DNA from: Candidatus Aenigmarchaeota archaeon CG_4_9_14_3_um_filter_37_18 | GTDB lineage: Archaea; Aenigmatarchaeota; Aenigmatarchaeia; CG10238-14 | DNA length: 21,131 nt | Direction: 5' to 3' | Assembly: GCA_002789635.1 (NCBI GenBank) | Contig: PFTQ01000059.1 | Location: 887 to 22,017 of the forward strand | Shown: positions 6,742-13,330 of the stretch, piece by piece | Position numbering within the stretch: position 1 is the first letter of the stretch | Layout of the letters: every line of letters begins with the position of its first letter | The notes under the pieces: model-generated | Databases searched by the model: none | What the model saw: only the letters and a program-made list of their open reading frames with translations | Told to the model about the DNA's origin: nothing | Program-made: the position numbers and the translations under genes

Positions 6742-7292
6742 TCTTCCCTAAAAATCTGGGCTTGAAACTTGTAAATTTTTACCTGCCCGCTTCTCCAAAT
6801 ATCTGTTGGCAACCCAGCCTTATAACAAATATGCTCTAAAAACTTTTTTACGGCCAACTTATGTTCAGTTGCAACTTGAGGCAAAAGCAAACCAGAATTA
6901 AGCCCAAATTCTATTATCAGCCCGTCCTTGCCTATTTTTATTTTTTTCAAATATTCTTTAGGGTCTTCCACTTCTATTAATTCAGGCTTTGTTAGAACTG
7001 ATATCTCAAATACAACTTTGCTCAGCTCATTCTTTGTTAATGGGGGAAATCTTGGATCATCAAAAGCTGCTGACACAGATGCTCTTTGGACAGCTTCACC
7101 TAAAGGATAAACAGGTAAAGGATAGCCTATGCAACCTCGGAGTTCTCCTTTTTTTGTATGAATACTCGCAAATACTCCCTGCTTCTCCCTGAATATGGAT
7201 TCATTTATCACCAATTCTTTCATTAAAAAATATTTTTTAACTGTTTTTCTGGCCAGCTGAAGCAGTTCCTTTCCGTCATCTTCTGACAGCAT
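6738..7292 (-). CDS. AMMECR1-domain protein
   Basis: 184 residues, essentially all one AMMECR1 domain, the normal size for archaeal members. The signature LRGCIG is at 51-56, followed by the usual VSAAFDDPRFPPLT segment (about 73-86) and a C-terminal region GLLLPQVATEHK. The molecular function of the family is not established; it occurs in nearly all archaea and in eukaryotes. The gene ends head to head against the zinc protein at 6514-6741 with stop codons overlapping, so no terminator space is left between them. Confidence 0.9.
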   Translation of the reverse strand: MLSEDDGKELLQLARKTVKKYFLMKELVINESIFREKQGVFASIHTKKGELRGCIGYPLPVYPLGEAVQRASVSAAFDDPRFPPLTKNELSKVVFEISVLTKPELIEVEDPKEYLKKIKIGKDGLIIEFGLNSGLLLPQVATEHKLAVKKFLEHICYKAGLPTDIWRSGQVKIYKFQAQIFRED

Positions 7293-7334
7293 AATAATTT
7301 TTTGGAAAAATAGAAAGAAAAAGATGTTATTTAT

Positions 7335-7421
7335 TTACCAATCTTCATCTAATTCGGGATTATCATAATCCCAGTCATCATCATCAGCGTCCATGTCAAA
7401 TTCAATATCATCTTCTGGCAT
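7335..7421 (-). CDS. 28-residue, extremely acidic microprotein
   Basis: An ORF starting MPEDDIEFDMDADDDD and ending PELDEDW. Sixteen of 28 residues are Asp or Glu and none is Lys, Arg or His; Trp, Tyr and Phe are spaced through it. A TATA-like TTTAAATATTTT (minus strand, about 7443-7455) is centred about 28 nt before the ATG, the spacing of a leaderless archaeal gene, and a T-rich stretch follows the stop. Either a real acidic peptide (partner for a basic protein, or a short acidic tail) or chance; the promoter placement argues for real. It lies 42 bp upstream of the AMMECR1 gene on the same strand. Confidence 0.45.
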   Translation of the reverse strand: MPEDDIEFDMDADDDDWDYDNPELDEDW

Positions 7422-7492
7422 TCTATCAAAAGTTTTTTATGAAAAGAAAATATTTAAAGATGTGCCTTATGCCAATTTGGCAGATAGAAAAA

Positions 7493-7630
7493 CTAATTTT
7501 TAAAATAGCCGTTAAGATTAGAAACAATTTTAAAGCCGCAATAGAAACATTCCCCGCCTCTCCTCTTTAATTCTTCACGATCATTTGGTTTATTGCATCC
7601 AGGACACTTGATGTTCTTCCAATTTGACAT
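7493..7630 (-). CDS. 45-residue zinc-ribbon microprotein
   Basis: Starts 3 bp after the FKBP stop codon on the same strand, so it is almost certainly translated from the same mRNA. Cys9 and Cys12 (IKCPGCNK) and Cys28 and Cys31 (GECFYCGFK) form a standard four-cysteine zinc ribbon with a basic loop (ELKRRGGE). The end is VSNLNGYFKN. Such small ribbons resemble those in transcription or ribosomal proteins, but no specific family is recognised. Coupling with an FKBP suggests a link to folding or to newly made proteins, though this rests on position only. Confidence 0.7.
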   Translation of the reverse strand: MSNWKNIKCPGCNKPNDREELKRRGGECFYCGFKIVSNLNGYFKN

Positions 7631-7633
7631 GCT

Positions 7634-8344
7634 TTAATTTTGTTCTTTTGTATTTTTCTTATTTTGCATCTTTTCAGGTATAATTGGCGAGTATTCTTCA
7701 ATAAATCTAATCTTTTCTAAACCATTAACCCATTTTGCAATCGTCTTTGATATCTCTTCCTTTACTTTCATCGGCAAGTCACTAGCAGAATCAGCAAAAA
7801 TTTCAACCATGCCACCTTCTATTCTCACTTTCTCTTTGCCAGTAGGCCTATAGAAGAATTCAAGAATGGATTTTACCTTTTCTTGTTTGTCTGTAATATG
7901 TTTCTTAATCTCAAGATCATATTCCAATTCTTTCCCAGCTAAAGGGTGATTGAAATCTACTTTTACCCTGCCACCAGAAAAAGACAGGACTCGGCCTTGA
8001 AGGTTCTTGATATTGACAGGCATTCCTTGATAAGGAACCATATTTTGCTTTGTAAACTCTGATTCCGGTATTAATTTGATCAGCTTTTCGCTTCTGTCCC
8101 CAAAAGCCTTGTCCGGCTTAATAATCAAATGCTTCTTTTCGCCAATTTTCATCCCTTCAAATGCCTCTTCCAGACCTTTTATCAGGAATTTAGATCCAAT
8201 TATAACAGGAAGGGGCCCATATTTTACTTGAGGGTTATAGACCCCCTCTTTTTTAGCTATTTCCTCGTTTGTAAGGTCAAAAATCAGGCCAGATTCCTTT
8301 ATTCTGCCGACATAATCTATTCTTATAAAGTCCCCTTCTTTCAT
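7634..8344 (-). CDS. Archaeal long-type FKBP peptidyl-prolyl isomerase
   Basis: 236 residues from the ATG at 8344, chosen because a TATA-like TCATATAATGG sits about 25 nt upstream; an in-frame TTG at 8380 would put that box inside the gene. N-terminal FKBP domain with DFIRIDYVGRIKESG and later FLIKGLEEAFEGMKIGEKK, interrupted as in SlyD by an IF (chaperone) insert of about 60 residues containing AFGDRSEKLIKLIPESEF, after which the FKBP strand resumes at VKVDFNHPLAGKELEYDLEI. A C-terminal domain of about 85 residues (KSILEFFYRPTG onward) is typical of the archaeal 26-30 kDa FKBPs. Expected role: cytoplasmic folding catalyst and chaperone. The downstream zinc ribbon is probably in the same operon. 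Confidence 0.9.
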   Translation of the reverse strand: MKEGDFIRIDYVGRIKESGLIFDLTNEEIAKKEGVYNPQVKYGPLPVIIGSKFLIKGLEEAFEGMKIGEKKHLIIKPDKAFGDRSEKLIKLIPESEFTKQNMVPYQGMPVNIKNLQGRVLSFSGGRVKVDFNHPLAGKELEYDLEIKKHITDKQEKVKSILEFFYRPTGKEKVRIEGGMVEIFADSASDLPMKVKEEISKTIAKWVNGLEKIRFIEEYSPIIPEKMQNKKNTKEQN

Positions 8345-8403
8345 ATTTAACAACCAATAACCATTATATGAGGCGGGCAAGATTAAATGTTTTTGCGGCC
8401 TTT

Positions 8404-8419
8404 ACTATCAGAGGATAGT
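8404..8419. repeat. Perfect 6-bp inverted repeat (ACTATC-4-GATAGT)
   Basis: ACTATC AGAG GATAGT lies in the 141-bp region between the divergent FKBP and helical-protein genes. It is upstream of the TATA-like box of the + strand gene (TATTTAAG, about 8443-8450) and could be an operator, or chance in AT-rich DNA. Confidence 0.3.
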
Positions 8420-8485
8420 GTTACTACCACAAAGTATCGATAAGTATTTAAGTTTTCATTGTAACAAAATTAGCAAGGTGATAAA

Positions 8486-8836
8486 ATGCTCTTTGGAAAC
8501 GAAGAAAAGGATTGGAAAGAATTCCTTTGTGGAAATGCCCAAGTAGAGCTAGCTGAATTGATTGAAAGAGCAAAGCAACATAGATGTGCATATGAAAAGG
8601 CTGAGGACGTAAAAGTCGCTCAAGTATGGTGTGCACTGGCAGAAATGTCAAGACAAATTAAAAAAGTTGAAGAAAGAGTCGAGAAAACAGAAGTTGCTAT
8701 GAAAGGAATTGCACAAATAGGAGAGATTGCAAAGAGACAAGCTCTATCAGACAGAGTTTCAGACATGCTTAAGGCAAAGAACAAGGATGAAAAGGAACAA
8801 GTTGAAAAAATTGTAGATGTATTGATGGAATTTTAG
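8486..8836 (+). CDS. Helical protein of unknown function
   Basis: 116 residues. The start is clear: AGGTGAT stands 4-5 nt before the ATG, and a TATA-like TATTTAAG lies about 40 nt upstream. The protein is almost entirely helical and charged, with two cysteines and one HRC in the N-terminal half (EFLCGNAQVELAEL, KQHRCAYEKAEDVK) and a coiled-coil-like segment (SRQIKKVEERVEKTEVAMK). No signal peptide or membrane segment. It ends IVDVLMEF and is followed directly by an oligo-T terminator. No known family recognised. The strong ribosome-binding site and terminator suggest a well-expressed single-gene unit. Confidence 0.75.
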   Translation: MLFGNEEKDWKEFLCGNAQVELAELIERAKQHRCAYEKAEDVKVAQVWCALAEMSRQIKKVEERVEKTEVAMKGIAQIGEIAKRQALSDRVSDMLKAKNKDEKEQVEKIVDVLMEF

Positions 8837-8852
8837 ATTTTTTTTATTTTTA
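8837..8852 (+). terminator. Oligo-T archaeal-type terminator
   Basis: Directly after the stop at 8836 come eight Ts, an A and five more Ts. Archaeal RNA polymerase stops at such T-runs without needing a hairpin. Confidence 0.6.
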
Positions 8853-8964
8853 AAACATGCCGACTTAGGGATGAAGCGTGAAAAATATTTTTGCTATAAT
8901 TAGGAAATGATTTATTTAATTCTCAAAAAAAGAAAAAGAGGGTTGGCAATCAAAGATTTTACCA

Positions 8965-9021
8965 GAGAAGGAGACGCTAATTATCTGTTGACCACAGCGG
9001 GTTTTGTCTCCATTTTTTCTC
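8965..9021 (+). other. Potential structured RNA or hairpin in a gene-free stretch
   Basis: The 291 bp between 8836 and 9128 contain no convincing ORF. GGAGAC (8970-8975) pairs perfectly with GTCTCC (9006-9011); GCT (8976-8978) can pair with AGC (8995-8997), and outside the main stem GAGAA (8965-8969) can pair with TTCTC after a small bulge. T-runs follow. It may be a small RNA, a terminator-like hairpin, or chance. A TATA-like TTATTTAAT (about 8911-8919) would be placed to start a transcript ahead of it. Confidence 0.3.
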
Positions 9022-9054
9022 TTGATAATAATATAATTGATTGGCTAGTATAAA

Positions 9055-9114
9055 TATCCTACCTTTATCCTACTTTATATGACATAAAAAGGATAAATTT
9101 AAGAAATCTTAAAT
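9055..9114. promoter_or_regulatory. Operator-like repeats in the promoter of the RHH-nucleotidyltransferase gene
   Basis: Two tandem 11-mers, TATCCTACCTT (9055-9065) and TATCCTACTTT (9066-9076), differ at one base and are one helical turn apart. TTTATCC (9064-9070) recurs inverted as GGATAAA (9091-9097). A perfect 7-bp inverted repeat, ATTTAAG-AAAT-CTTAAAT (9097-9114), covers the likely TATA box, about 14-31 nt before the ATG. Tandem and inverted short repeats are what ribbon-helix-helix proteins bind, and the next gene begins with such a domain. Confidence 0.5.
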
Positions 9115-9127
9115 CTATAATAGGAAT

Positions 9128-9940
9128 ATGAAAGAAAAAGTCTCAATAACAATAAACGAAAAAACCCTAAAAGAAATAGACTCATTAGTAAATGGCATTA
9201 GCATAAGGAATAGGTCGCAGGCAATAGAATTCCTTGCGGAAAAAACATTAGGTGAAAATAAGCCTGCAGTTATATTAGCTGGCGGGAGCGAAAAGAAGCT
9301 GAAAATATTCAATGGGGAATATAAGCCCACTGTAAAAATAAAAGACTCAACAATAGTGGAAATTGCTATCAAAAAATTAAGGGAAAGCGGCTTTAGGAAT
9401 ATTTTTATAATAGCCCAGCGCCCTATCCTGACCAGAATATTCAAGATAATAGGGAATGGGTCAAACTATGGGGTGAAAATAGAGTTTATTGAAGAAAAAG
9501 AAACTGTAGGGAGCGCAGATTCCCTTAGATTGCTGAAAGGCCAGATAAAGAAGAGTTTTCTTGTAGTTTACTGCGATGTTATTTTTGATCAAATAAATGT
9601 AAATGAACTCTGGAAAGAGCATACAAGGCAGAAATCGATAGCGACCCTGCTGATAGCCAGCACCCCAAATATCAAAAGCTATGTTGGGGTTGTTAAGATG
9701 GAAGGAAATCGAATAGTAGAATTCATGGAAAAGCCATCGAAAGCAGAATCAAATGTGTTTTTTTCTGGCATTTTCATTGCTGAGCCGGAGATTTTTGAAT
9801 TCAGCGGATGCAGCCTGGAAAAAGATGTTTTCCCTAAATTAGTAAAGAAAGATCTCTTGAATGGGCATTTAAGCAGCAAGGAATACCTGCACATCCATAA
9901 TAAAGAAGACCTAAAACTCGTCGAGAATAAGATCAGGTAG
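9128..9940 (+). CDS. Ribbon-helix-helix / nucleotidyltransferase fusion
   Basis: 270 residues. Residues 3-42 (VSITINEKTLKEIDSLVNG... RNRSQAIEFLAEKTL) are a CopG/MetJ-type ribbon-helix-helix DNA-binding domain. Residues 46-270 are an NDP-sugar pyrophosphorylase-type nucleotidyltransferase: AVILAGG at 47-53, conserved YKP at 65-67, ETVGSADSL at 125-133, metal-binding Asp150 in YCDVIFD, and the VVKMEGNRIVEFMEKP segment (188-203). The usual GxGTRL after LAGG is replaced by SEKKLK, so the key Arg is a Lys and the activity could be altered. Expected role: sugar-nucleotide synthesis with DNA binding and possibly autoregulation. The start is an ATG with a TATA box about 27 nt upstream. A T-rich stretch follows the stop at 9940. 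Confidence 0.85.
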   Translation: MKEKVSITINEKTLKEIDSLVNGISIRNRSQAIEFLAEKTLGENKPAVILAGGSEKKLKIFNGEYKPTVKIKDSTIVEIAIKKLRESGFRNIFIIAQRPILTRIFKIIGNGSNYGVKIEFIEEKETVGSADSLRLLKGQIKKSFLVVYCDVIFDQINVNELWKEHTRQKSIATLLIASTPNIKSYVGVVKMEGNRIVEFMEKPSKAESNVFFSGIFIAEPEIFEFSGCSLEKDVFPKLVKKDLLNGHLSSKEYLHIHNKEDLKLVENKIR

Positions 9941-10087
9941 TATTTCTTCTTTTTTTTCTTCACATAATTTACATGTGTTTTCTCTTGAGTTTATGCAATT
10001 TAAGCAAACCCTGCTCCCGCAATGGACACATATCTGCAATGCATGGCTAATCTCGCCGCAGCTTTTGCATATTCCAGACAAAGGCAT
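9911..10087 (-). CDS. 58-residue eight-cysteine zinc microprotein
   Basis: Four CxxC pairs (7/10, 20/23, 28/31, 39/42) in MPLSGICKSCGEI, QICVHCGSRVCLNC and NTCKLCEEKK. The spacing x2-x9-x2-x4-x2-x7-x2 is nearly that of the 75-residue protein at 6514-6741 (last gap 9), so the two look paralogous. After the zinc part comes an acidic tail ending LPDLILDEF. The 3' end overlaps the last 30 bp of the convergent nucleotidyltransferase gene, and the T-rich run after that gene codes the Lys/Glu linker here. It is divergent from the lipoprotein gene with only 28 bp between start codons. Function unknown; RING-like or double-ribbon fold. Confidence 0.65.
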   Translation of the reverse strand: MPLSGICKSCGEISHALQICVHCGSRVCLNCINSRENTCKLCEEKKEEILPDLILDEF

Positions 10088-10115
10088 AAATAAATATTCT
10101 AATTATAACTTAATT

Positions 10116-10592
10116 ATGTTTATGAATAAGTTGTTGGTATTCAGCATTTTATTATTAGTACTTCTTTCTGGGTGTACGGAGGAGAATATTCCTACAACAA
10201 CCACTCAAATCGAGACAACAACAACTCAAACGGAAACGCCAACAACCCAGCCGCAGGTTACCACCACCTTAAGCACTACAACAACTGAAGCTCCTGGACC
10301 AACCACGACCACGATAATGTCAAAAGCGTGCAGATTCTTGAATTTCCAGATTAAATCCCATTCTTACAAAAATGAAACCCTGACCTTATATGTTGAAAAT
10401 ATAGGTTCTGGAGACATTGAAAGGTTTGATGTTAACCTTTACTTCAGCAATAGCACGTCAGTTGAAAGCTTCACCAATCAAAGCATCGCTTATCGCGAAG
10501 TGGAGAAGTATGTTCTGAATGTCGGTCCTGGATTGGATAATGTTACTGTTGTTGAGACTCAATGTGGAAAGAGTTATTTTGTGAATGTATGA
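10116..10592 (+). CDS. Thr-rich lipoprotein with a C-terminal beta domain
   Basis: 159 residues from the ATG at 10116 (another ATG at 10122). Signal peptide with lipobox LLSGC, Cys20 being the lipid-attachment site. Residues about 25-70 are a low-complexity Thr/Pro/Gln stalk (runs of TTTT), a likely O-glycosylation region that holds the rest off the membrane. The C-terminal ~85 residues, from CRFLNFQIKSHSYKN to the end, look like a small Ig-like/CARDB-type beta domain with two cysteines that could form a disulfide (CRF near the start, TQCGKS near the end). A TATA-like ATAAATAAATATT (10087-10099) supports a leaderless start here rather than any of the upstream in-frame ATGs. Ligand unknown. 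Confidence 0.8.
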   Translation: MFMNKLLVFSILLLVLLSGCTEENIPTTTTQIETTTTQTETPTTQPQVTTTLSTTTTEAPGPTTTTIMSKACRFLNFQIKSHSYKNETLTLYVENIGSGDIERFDVNLYFSNSTSVESFTNQSIAYREVEKYVLNVGPGLDNVTVVETQCGKSYFVNV

Positions 10593-10593
10593 G

Positions 10594-11574
10594 TCAATAC
10601 ATCATAAAATCCCTGAGTATTAAAGAGCTCATCCTATTCAGCTGCTCAGAGAAGTCGATTATATTAGCAAGATGCTCCCCCGATTTTCCATTCCTATCCT
10701 TCATCTCAAGCCTAAACTCGAATCTCCTCAGATAGAGATCAGTTGCCTTTTCTATATCTTTTTCTTTCAAAGCGGTTTTTATTGATTTCAGGTATTGCAG
10801 CCATTTCTTCAGGTATTTTTCCAGAGTTTTATTCAGCTTTTCGTCTTCTTCAAAGATTTTATAGTGGTATTTTTTCATTCCTTCAGTCATTTCTATGTTG
10901 ATCAGATAGCTTCCGCCAACCAGTATTGTGCCTAGCATGTCCAGATATCTGATTATTCTCGAGATGATGAGTATCTCGCTTGTGGTTTTCTTGAGTTTGC
11001 TCAGGTACATGGAATCCTTTAAAGCCATGTTGCAGCATCTGTAAGCCAGGTTGTGGTTTCTGGTTGTAACTGAATCCCTGTCAAGGATTTTGTCGCCAGG
11101 CTGTTTGTTCTGTTCGATATGCGAGATTATATCAGTCGTTACTACAGAGATGAAAGAAAACATCTGGCTTATTATTTTATCCAAGTCAACATCTTCTGGC
11201 CTTAAAAGGTCTGTGAGTATTATCTGGTCTTTTTTCTGCTCTGTTACCTCCAAGCCAACAACCCTTTTGTGGATGATGTCTATGAAATCCATCTGTTCAT
11301 CTGTTAGGTTGCCGACTAGGGTGATTATTTTGTAGCCGTCAAAGTATGCTTTCAGGATTTTGTAGTATATTTTATCTGGCGTGGCGTTATTGGTTATCGG
11401 AATTGTTGCTTCTTCTTCTATCCTTTTCATATCCCCAGGGACTATTGTTAAAACCCCATCACTGGTCTCTTCAAGCGTTAATTCTCTTTTTTTGTCGATA
11501 TCAAATCTCCTTGACCAGGGTAGAGGCAAAGACACAACGTAAGTGGAACCGAACTTTATTGCCTTTCTTTTTAT
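10594..11574 (-). CDS. Archaeal AbrB-PhoU phosphate-uptake-type regulator with ATA start
   Basis: 326 residues if translation starts at the ATA at 11572-11574. The first standard start in frame is a GTG at 11535, but the 13 codons before it read KRKAIKFGSTYVVSLP when joined to it, which is the conserved N-terminus of the SpoVT/AbrB-like domain in archaeal PhoU homologues. AAAGGTGG (minus strand of 11581-11588) lies exactly 6 nt before the ATA, and no ATG, GTG or TTG occurs between the upstream stop (11587) and 11535. After the AbrB-like domain (to about residue 45) come helical PhoU-like repeats (about 130-320). Role: likely regulation linked to phosphate transport. Convergent with the lipoprotein gene, 1 bp apart. 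Confidence 0.82.
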   Translation of the reverse strand: MKRKAIKFGSTYVVSLPLPWSRRFDIDKKRELTLEETSDGVLTIVPGDMKRIEEEATIPITNNATPDKIYYKILKAYFDGYKIITLVGNLTDEQMDFIDIIHKRVVGLEVTEQKKDQIILTDLLRPEDVDLDKIISQMFSFISVVTTDIISHIEQNKQPGDKILDRDSVTTRNHNLAYRCCNMALKDSMYLSKLKKTTSEILIISRIIRYLDMLGTILVGGSYLINIEMTEGMKKYHYKIFEEDEKLNKTLEKYLKKWLQYLKSIKTALKEKDIEKATDLYLRRFEFRLEMKDRNGKSGEHLANIIDFSEQLNRMSSLILRDFMMY

Positions 11575-11646
11575 ATAAAACCACCTTTATTATATATTTT
11601 ATATCAAATATATATAAATATCAGTACTACTTCTTAGTGATTGGAG

Positions 11647-12102
11647 ATGATGTATATGGGTAGAATTCGGGATTGGATTTATACCTTAGATGCAGGATTG
11701 GGAACATTATCCCAAGGAGTGAATTTAGGCGGATATATTGCCACAGAAGGTTTAAGAGACCCATACACATTAGCCAGAGAAGGATATCAATTTGGAAATA
11801 ATGCTTATCAACTATATGGAAATTTGAGAAGAAATGGCGGGATTCAAGGAATAGCAGATGATCCTGGCCTCTACAGTACAAGAGCAATTTTAGGAAACAC
11901 TATCAATGGGGTTACATCAGCAGCTGATTTAGCAAGAGTCCCAGAAAGATTTAGGCAAATAAGAGAAGAGAATAAAAATGATCCTAGTAGACTGAGAAGA
12001 GGATTAAGGTATGCTAGTCTGGGAGCTGGAGTTGTTAGTGATGCATTGAATGTTGCTGAAGCTGGGTTGAGATTGGGTAGGAGAGTGGAAATAGATATCT
12101 GA
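11647..12102 (+). CDS. Glycine-rich protein of unknown function
   Basis: 151 residues from the ATG at 11647, which follows GTGAT by 5 nt; ATGs at 11650 and 11656 are alternatives. A TATA-like AATATATATAAATA (about 11607-11620) lies 25-30 nt further up. The protein has many Gly, Ala, Arg and Leu and no cysteines; segments such as GLGTLSQGVNLGGYIATEGL and ASLGAGVVSDALNVAEAGL look like amphipathic or weakly hydrophobic helices separated by a charged hinge (REENKNDPSRLRRGLR). No signal peptide and no clear membrane helix. I do not recognise a family. Its promoter region is shared with the divergent AbrB-PhoU gene. Confidence 0.65.
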   Translation: MMYMGRIRDWIYTLDAGLGTLSQGVNLGGYIATEGLRDPYTLAREGYQFGNNAYQLYGNLRRNGGIQGIADDPGLYSTRAILGNTINGVTSAADLARVPERFRQIREENKNDPSRLRRGLRYASLGAGVVSDALNVAEAGLRLGRRVEIDI

Positions 12103-12148
12103 TGATTTTAGCCAGTTTTATACTTTTAAAGTAAAACGAATTTCTAAA

Positions 12149-12505
12149 TCATATCTTTGATTTTTGAAGAAATTTTTGTCTTTTTTGAAAGAGATATATT
12201 AACATTAGAGCTGGGATAATTATAGCTAAAAAACTTCCGTTAATCAAACTCCTTCCAATTCCAATTAATAAAATTCCAACACCTAAAAACCAACCCCATT
12301 TTTGGAAATTCCATAAACCAAAAGCAGTAACTAGACTTAAAAGTCCACTCAAAACTAAAATAATAATTGAAAAGGGGGTGAATGAAGTGTTAAGGTTTAA
12401 TCTGGAAGATGCTAAATTAACTAATAAAGGAGAAACTAATGAGAAAAGACCGCTTAACACAAATAAAACAACTATAACAACCAAATCAGCATCTCTTTTT
12501 GGCAT
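12149..12505 (-). CDS. Small four-helix membrane protein
   Basis: 118 residues with four predicted membrane segments (about 8-30, 43-65, 70-86 and 88-108) and a basic C-terminus (QKRQKFLQKSKI). The piece AFGLWNFQKWGWFLGVGILL resembles the Gly-Trp-Lys-Trp-Gly motif seen in small DUF2127-like membrane proteins, but the match is loose. Function unknown. It starts at an ATG 26 nt from a palindromic TTTAAA box that also fits the divergent gene at 12556. Confidence 0.7.
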   Translation of the reverse strand: MPKRDADLVVIVVLFVLSGLFSLVSPLLVNLASSRLNLNTSFTPFSIIILVLSGLLSLVTAFGLWNFQKWGWFLGVGILLIGIGRSLINGSFLAIIIPALMLIYLFQKRQKFLQKSKI

Positions 12506-12528
12506 AAAAAATATTAAACAAAAGACTA

Positions 12529-12534
12529 TTTAAA
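12529..12534. promoter_or_regulatory. Palindromic TATA-like box midway between two divergent genes
   Basis: TTTAAA, within ACTATTTAAAGG, is centred at 12531.5. The minus-strand ATG (12505) is 26.5 nt away and the plus-strand ATG (12556) 24.5 nt away. Both distances fit leaderless archaeal transcription from a single symmetric box. Confidence 0.5.
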
Positions 12535-12555
12535 GGAATTCGAATAATTAAATGC

Positions 12556-13251
12556 ATGGGTAATATCAATAAAGCAAAGAAATTGATGTTTATTGGATAT
12601 CTAATTGCAATTTTTTCCCCTATCATATCCGTCATAGGGTTTTATTTATCATATTTTGGTTCTTTTGCTATTCCATTGATTTCTCTCTTTTTGGGAATGG
12701 CTATTGCTATAATTTTACAAACAAAAGAAGATCAAATAATAAAGAAAATGGGTAATAAACTAGTTGTGATTAATTGCTTGAGTTTTATCTGTTGCTATTT
12801 ATTAATTTTTCTTGCTGCACTTTCAAACCATGAACTAATGGATAATTTTTTGAAGGTTCAATTAAAAAAAGATTTAGAGAAAAATCCGATAATCAAACAA
12901 AAATTGGTTTATTCTATTGGAGATTGTTATAAAGCCCAATTAAACGATTCCTACAATAAATACGATCTCAAAATACAAACTTTTGAAAGTAGTGTTACAA
13001 GAGATGCAATTAAATTAATTAAATTGGAGAATGTTTTCATATACCAAGATGACCAATTGATTCCAAAAGACGAATATTCTATGTTTTACACTTCAAGTGA
13101 GTTCGTATTATTAGAGGGTGAATTTATCATAAAAATGGAAATTCTATGCAAAGAAAAGAAATGTGTAGATAAAGCTGATCCCATTTCTTTTAAAATTGTA
13201 ATAGAAGGTTTTGAAAAACCAATAGAAGTAGTTAATAAATGTAAAATTTGA
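12556..13251 (+). CDS. Membrane protein with a cysteine-containing extracytoplasmic domain
   Basis: 231 residues. Three or four membrane helices in the first ~90 residues (FIGYLIAIFSPIISVIGFYL, the following FAIPLISLFLGMAIAIIL, and INCLSFICCYLLIFLAAL), then about 140 residues of charged beta-rich sequence, probably outside the cell, with four cysteines (GDCYKA, ILCKEKKCV, NKCKI) that could form disulfides. No family recognised. The start is the ATG at 12556; an ATG four bases earlier is out of frame and stops at once. Codon usage here and in 13331-13849 is more AT-rich than in the neighbouring housekeeping genes. Confidence 0.7.
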   Translation: MGNINKAKKLMFIGYLIAIFSPIISVIGFYLSYFGSFAIPLISLFLGMAIAIILQTKEDQIIKKMGNKLVVINCLSFICCYLLIFLAALSNHELMDNFLKVQLKKDLEKNPIIKQKLVYSIGDCYKAQLNDSYNKYDLKIQTFESSVTRDAIKLIKLENVFIYQDDQLIPKDEYSMFYTSSEFVLLEGEFIIKMEILCKEKKCVDKADPISFKIVIEGFEKPIEVVNKCKI

Positions 13252-13330
13252 TTTATAATAAAATAATTTGGGTCCACCTTGATTCAAGTTAAAAAAATAT
13301 CTTTTTATAGTTGATAGCCAATTTTACTCT

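Noticed and set aside
9941..9962. T-rich run after the nucleotidyltransferase stop as a dedicated terminator
   Set aside because: It may stop transcription, but it is also the reverse of Lys/Glu codons of the zinc microprotein at 9911-10087, so its composition has another explanation.
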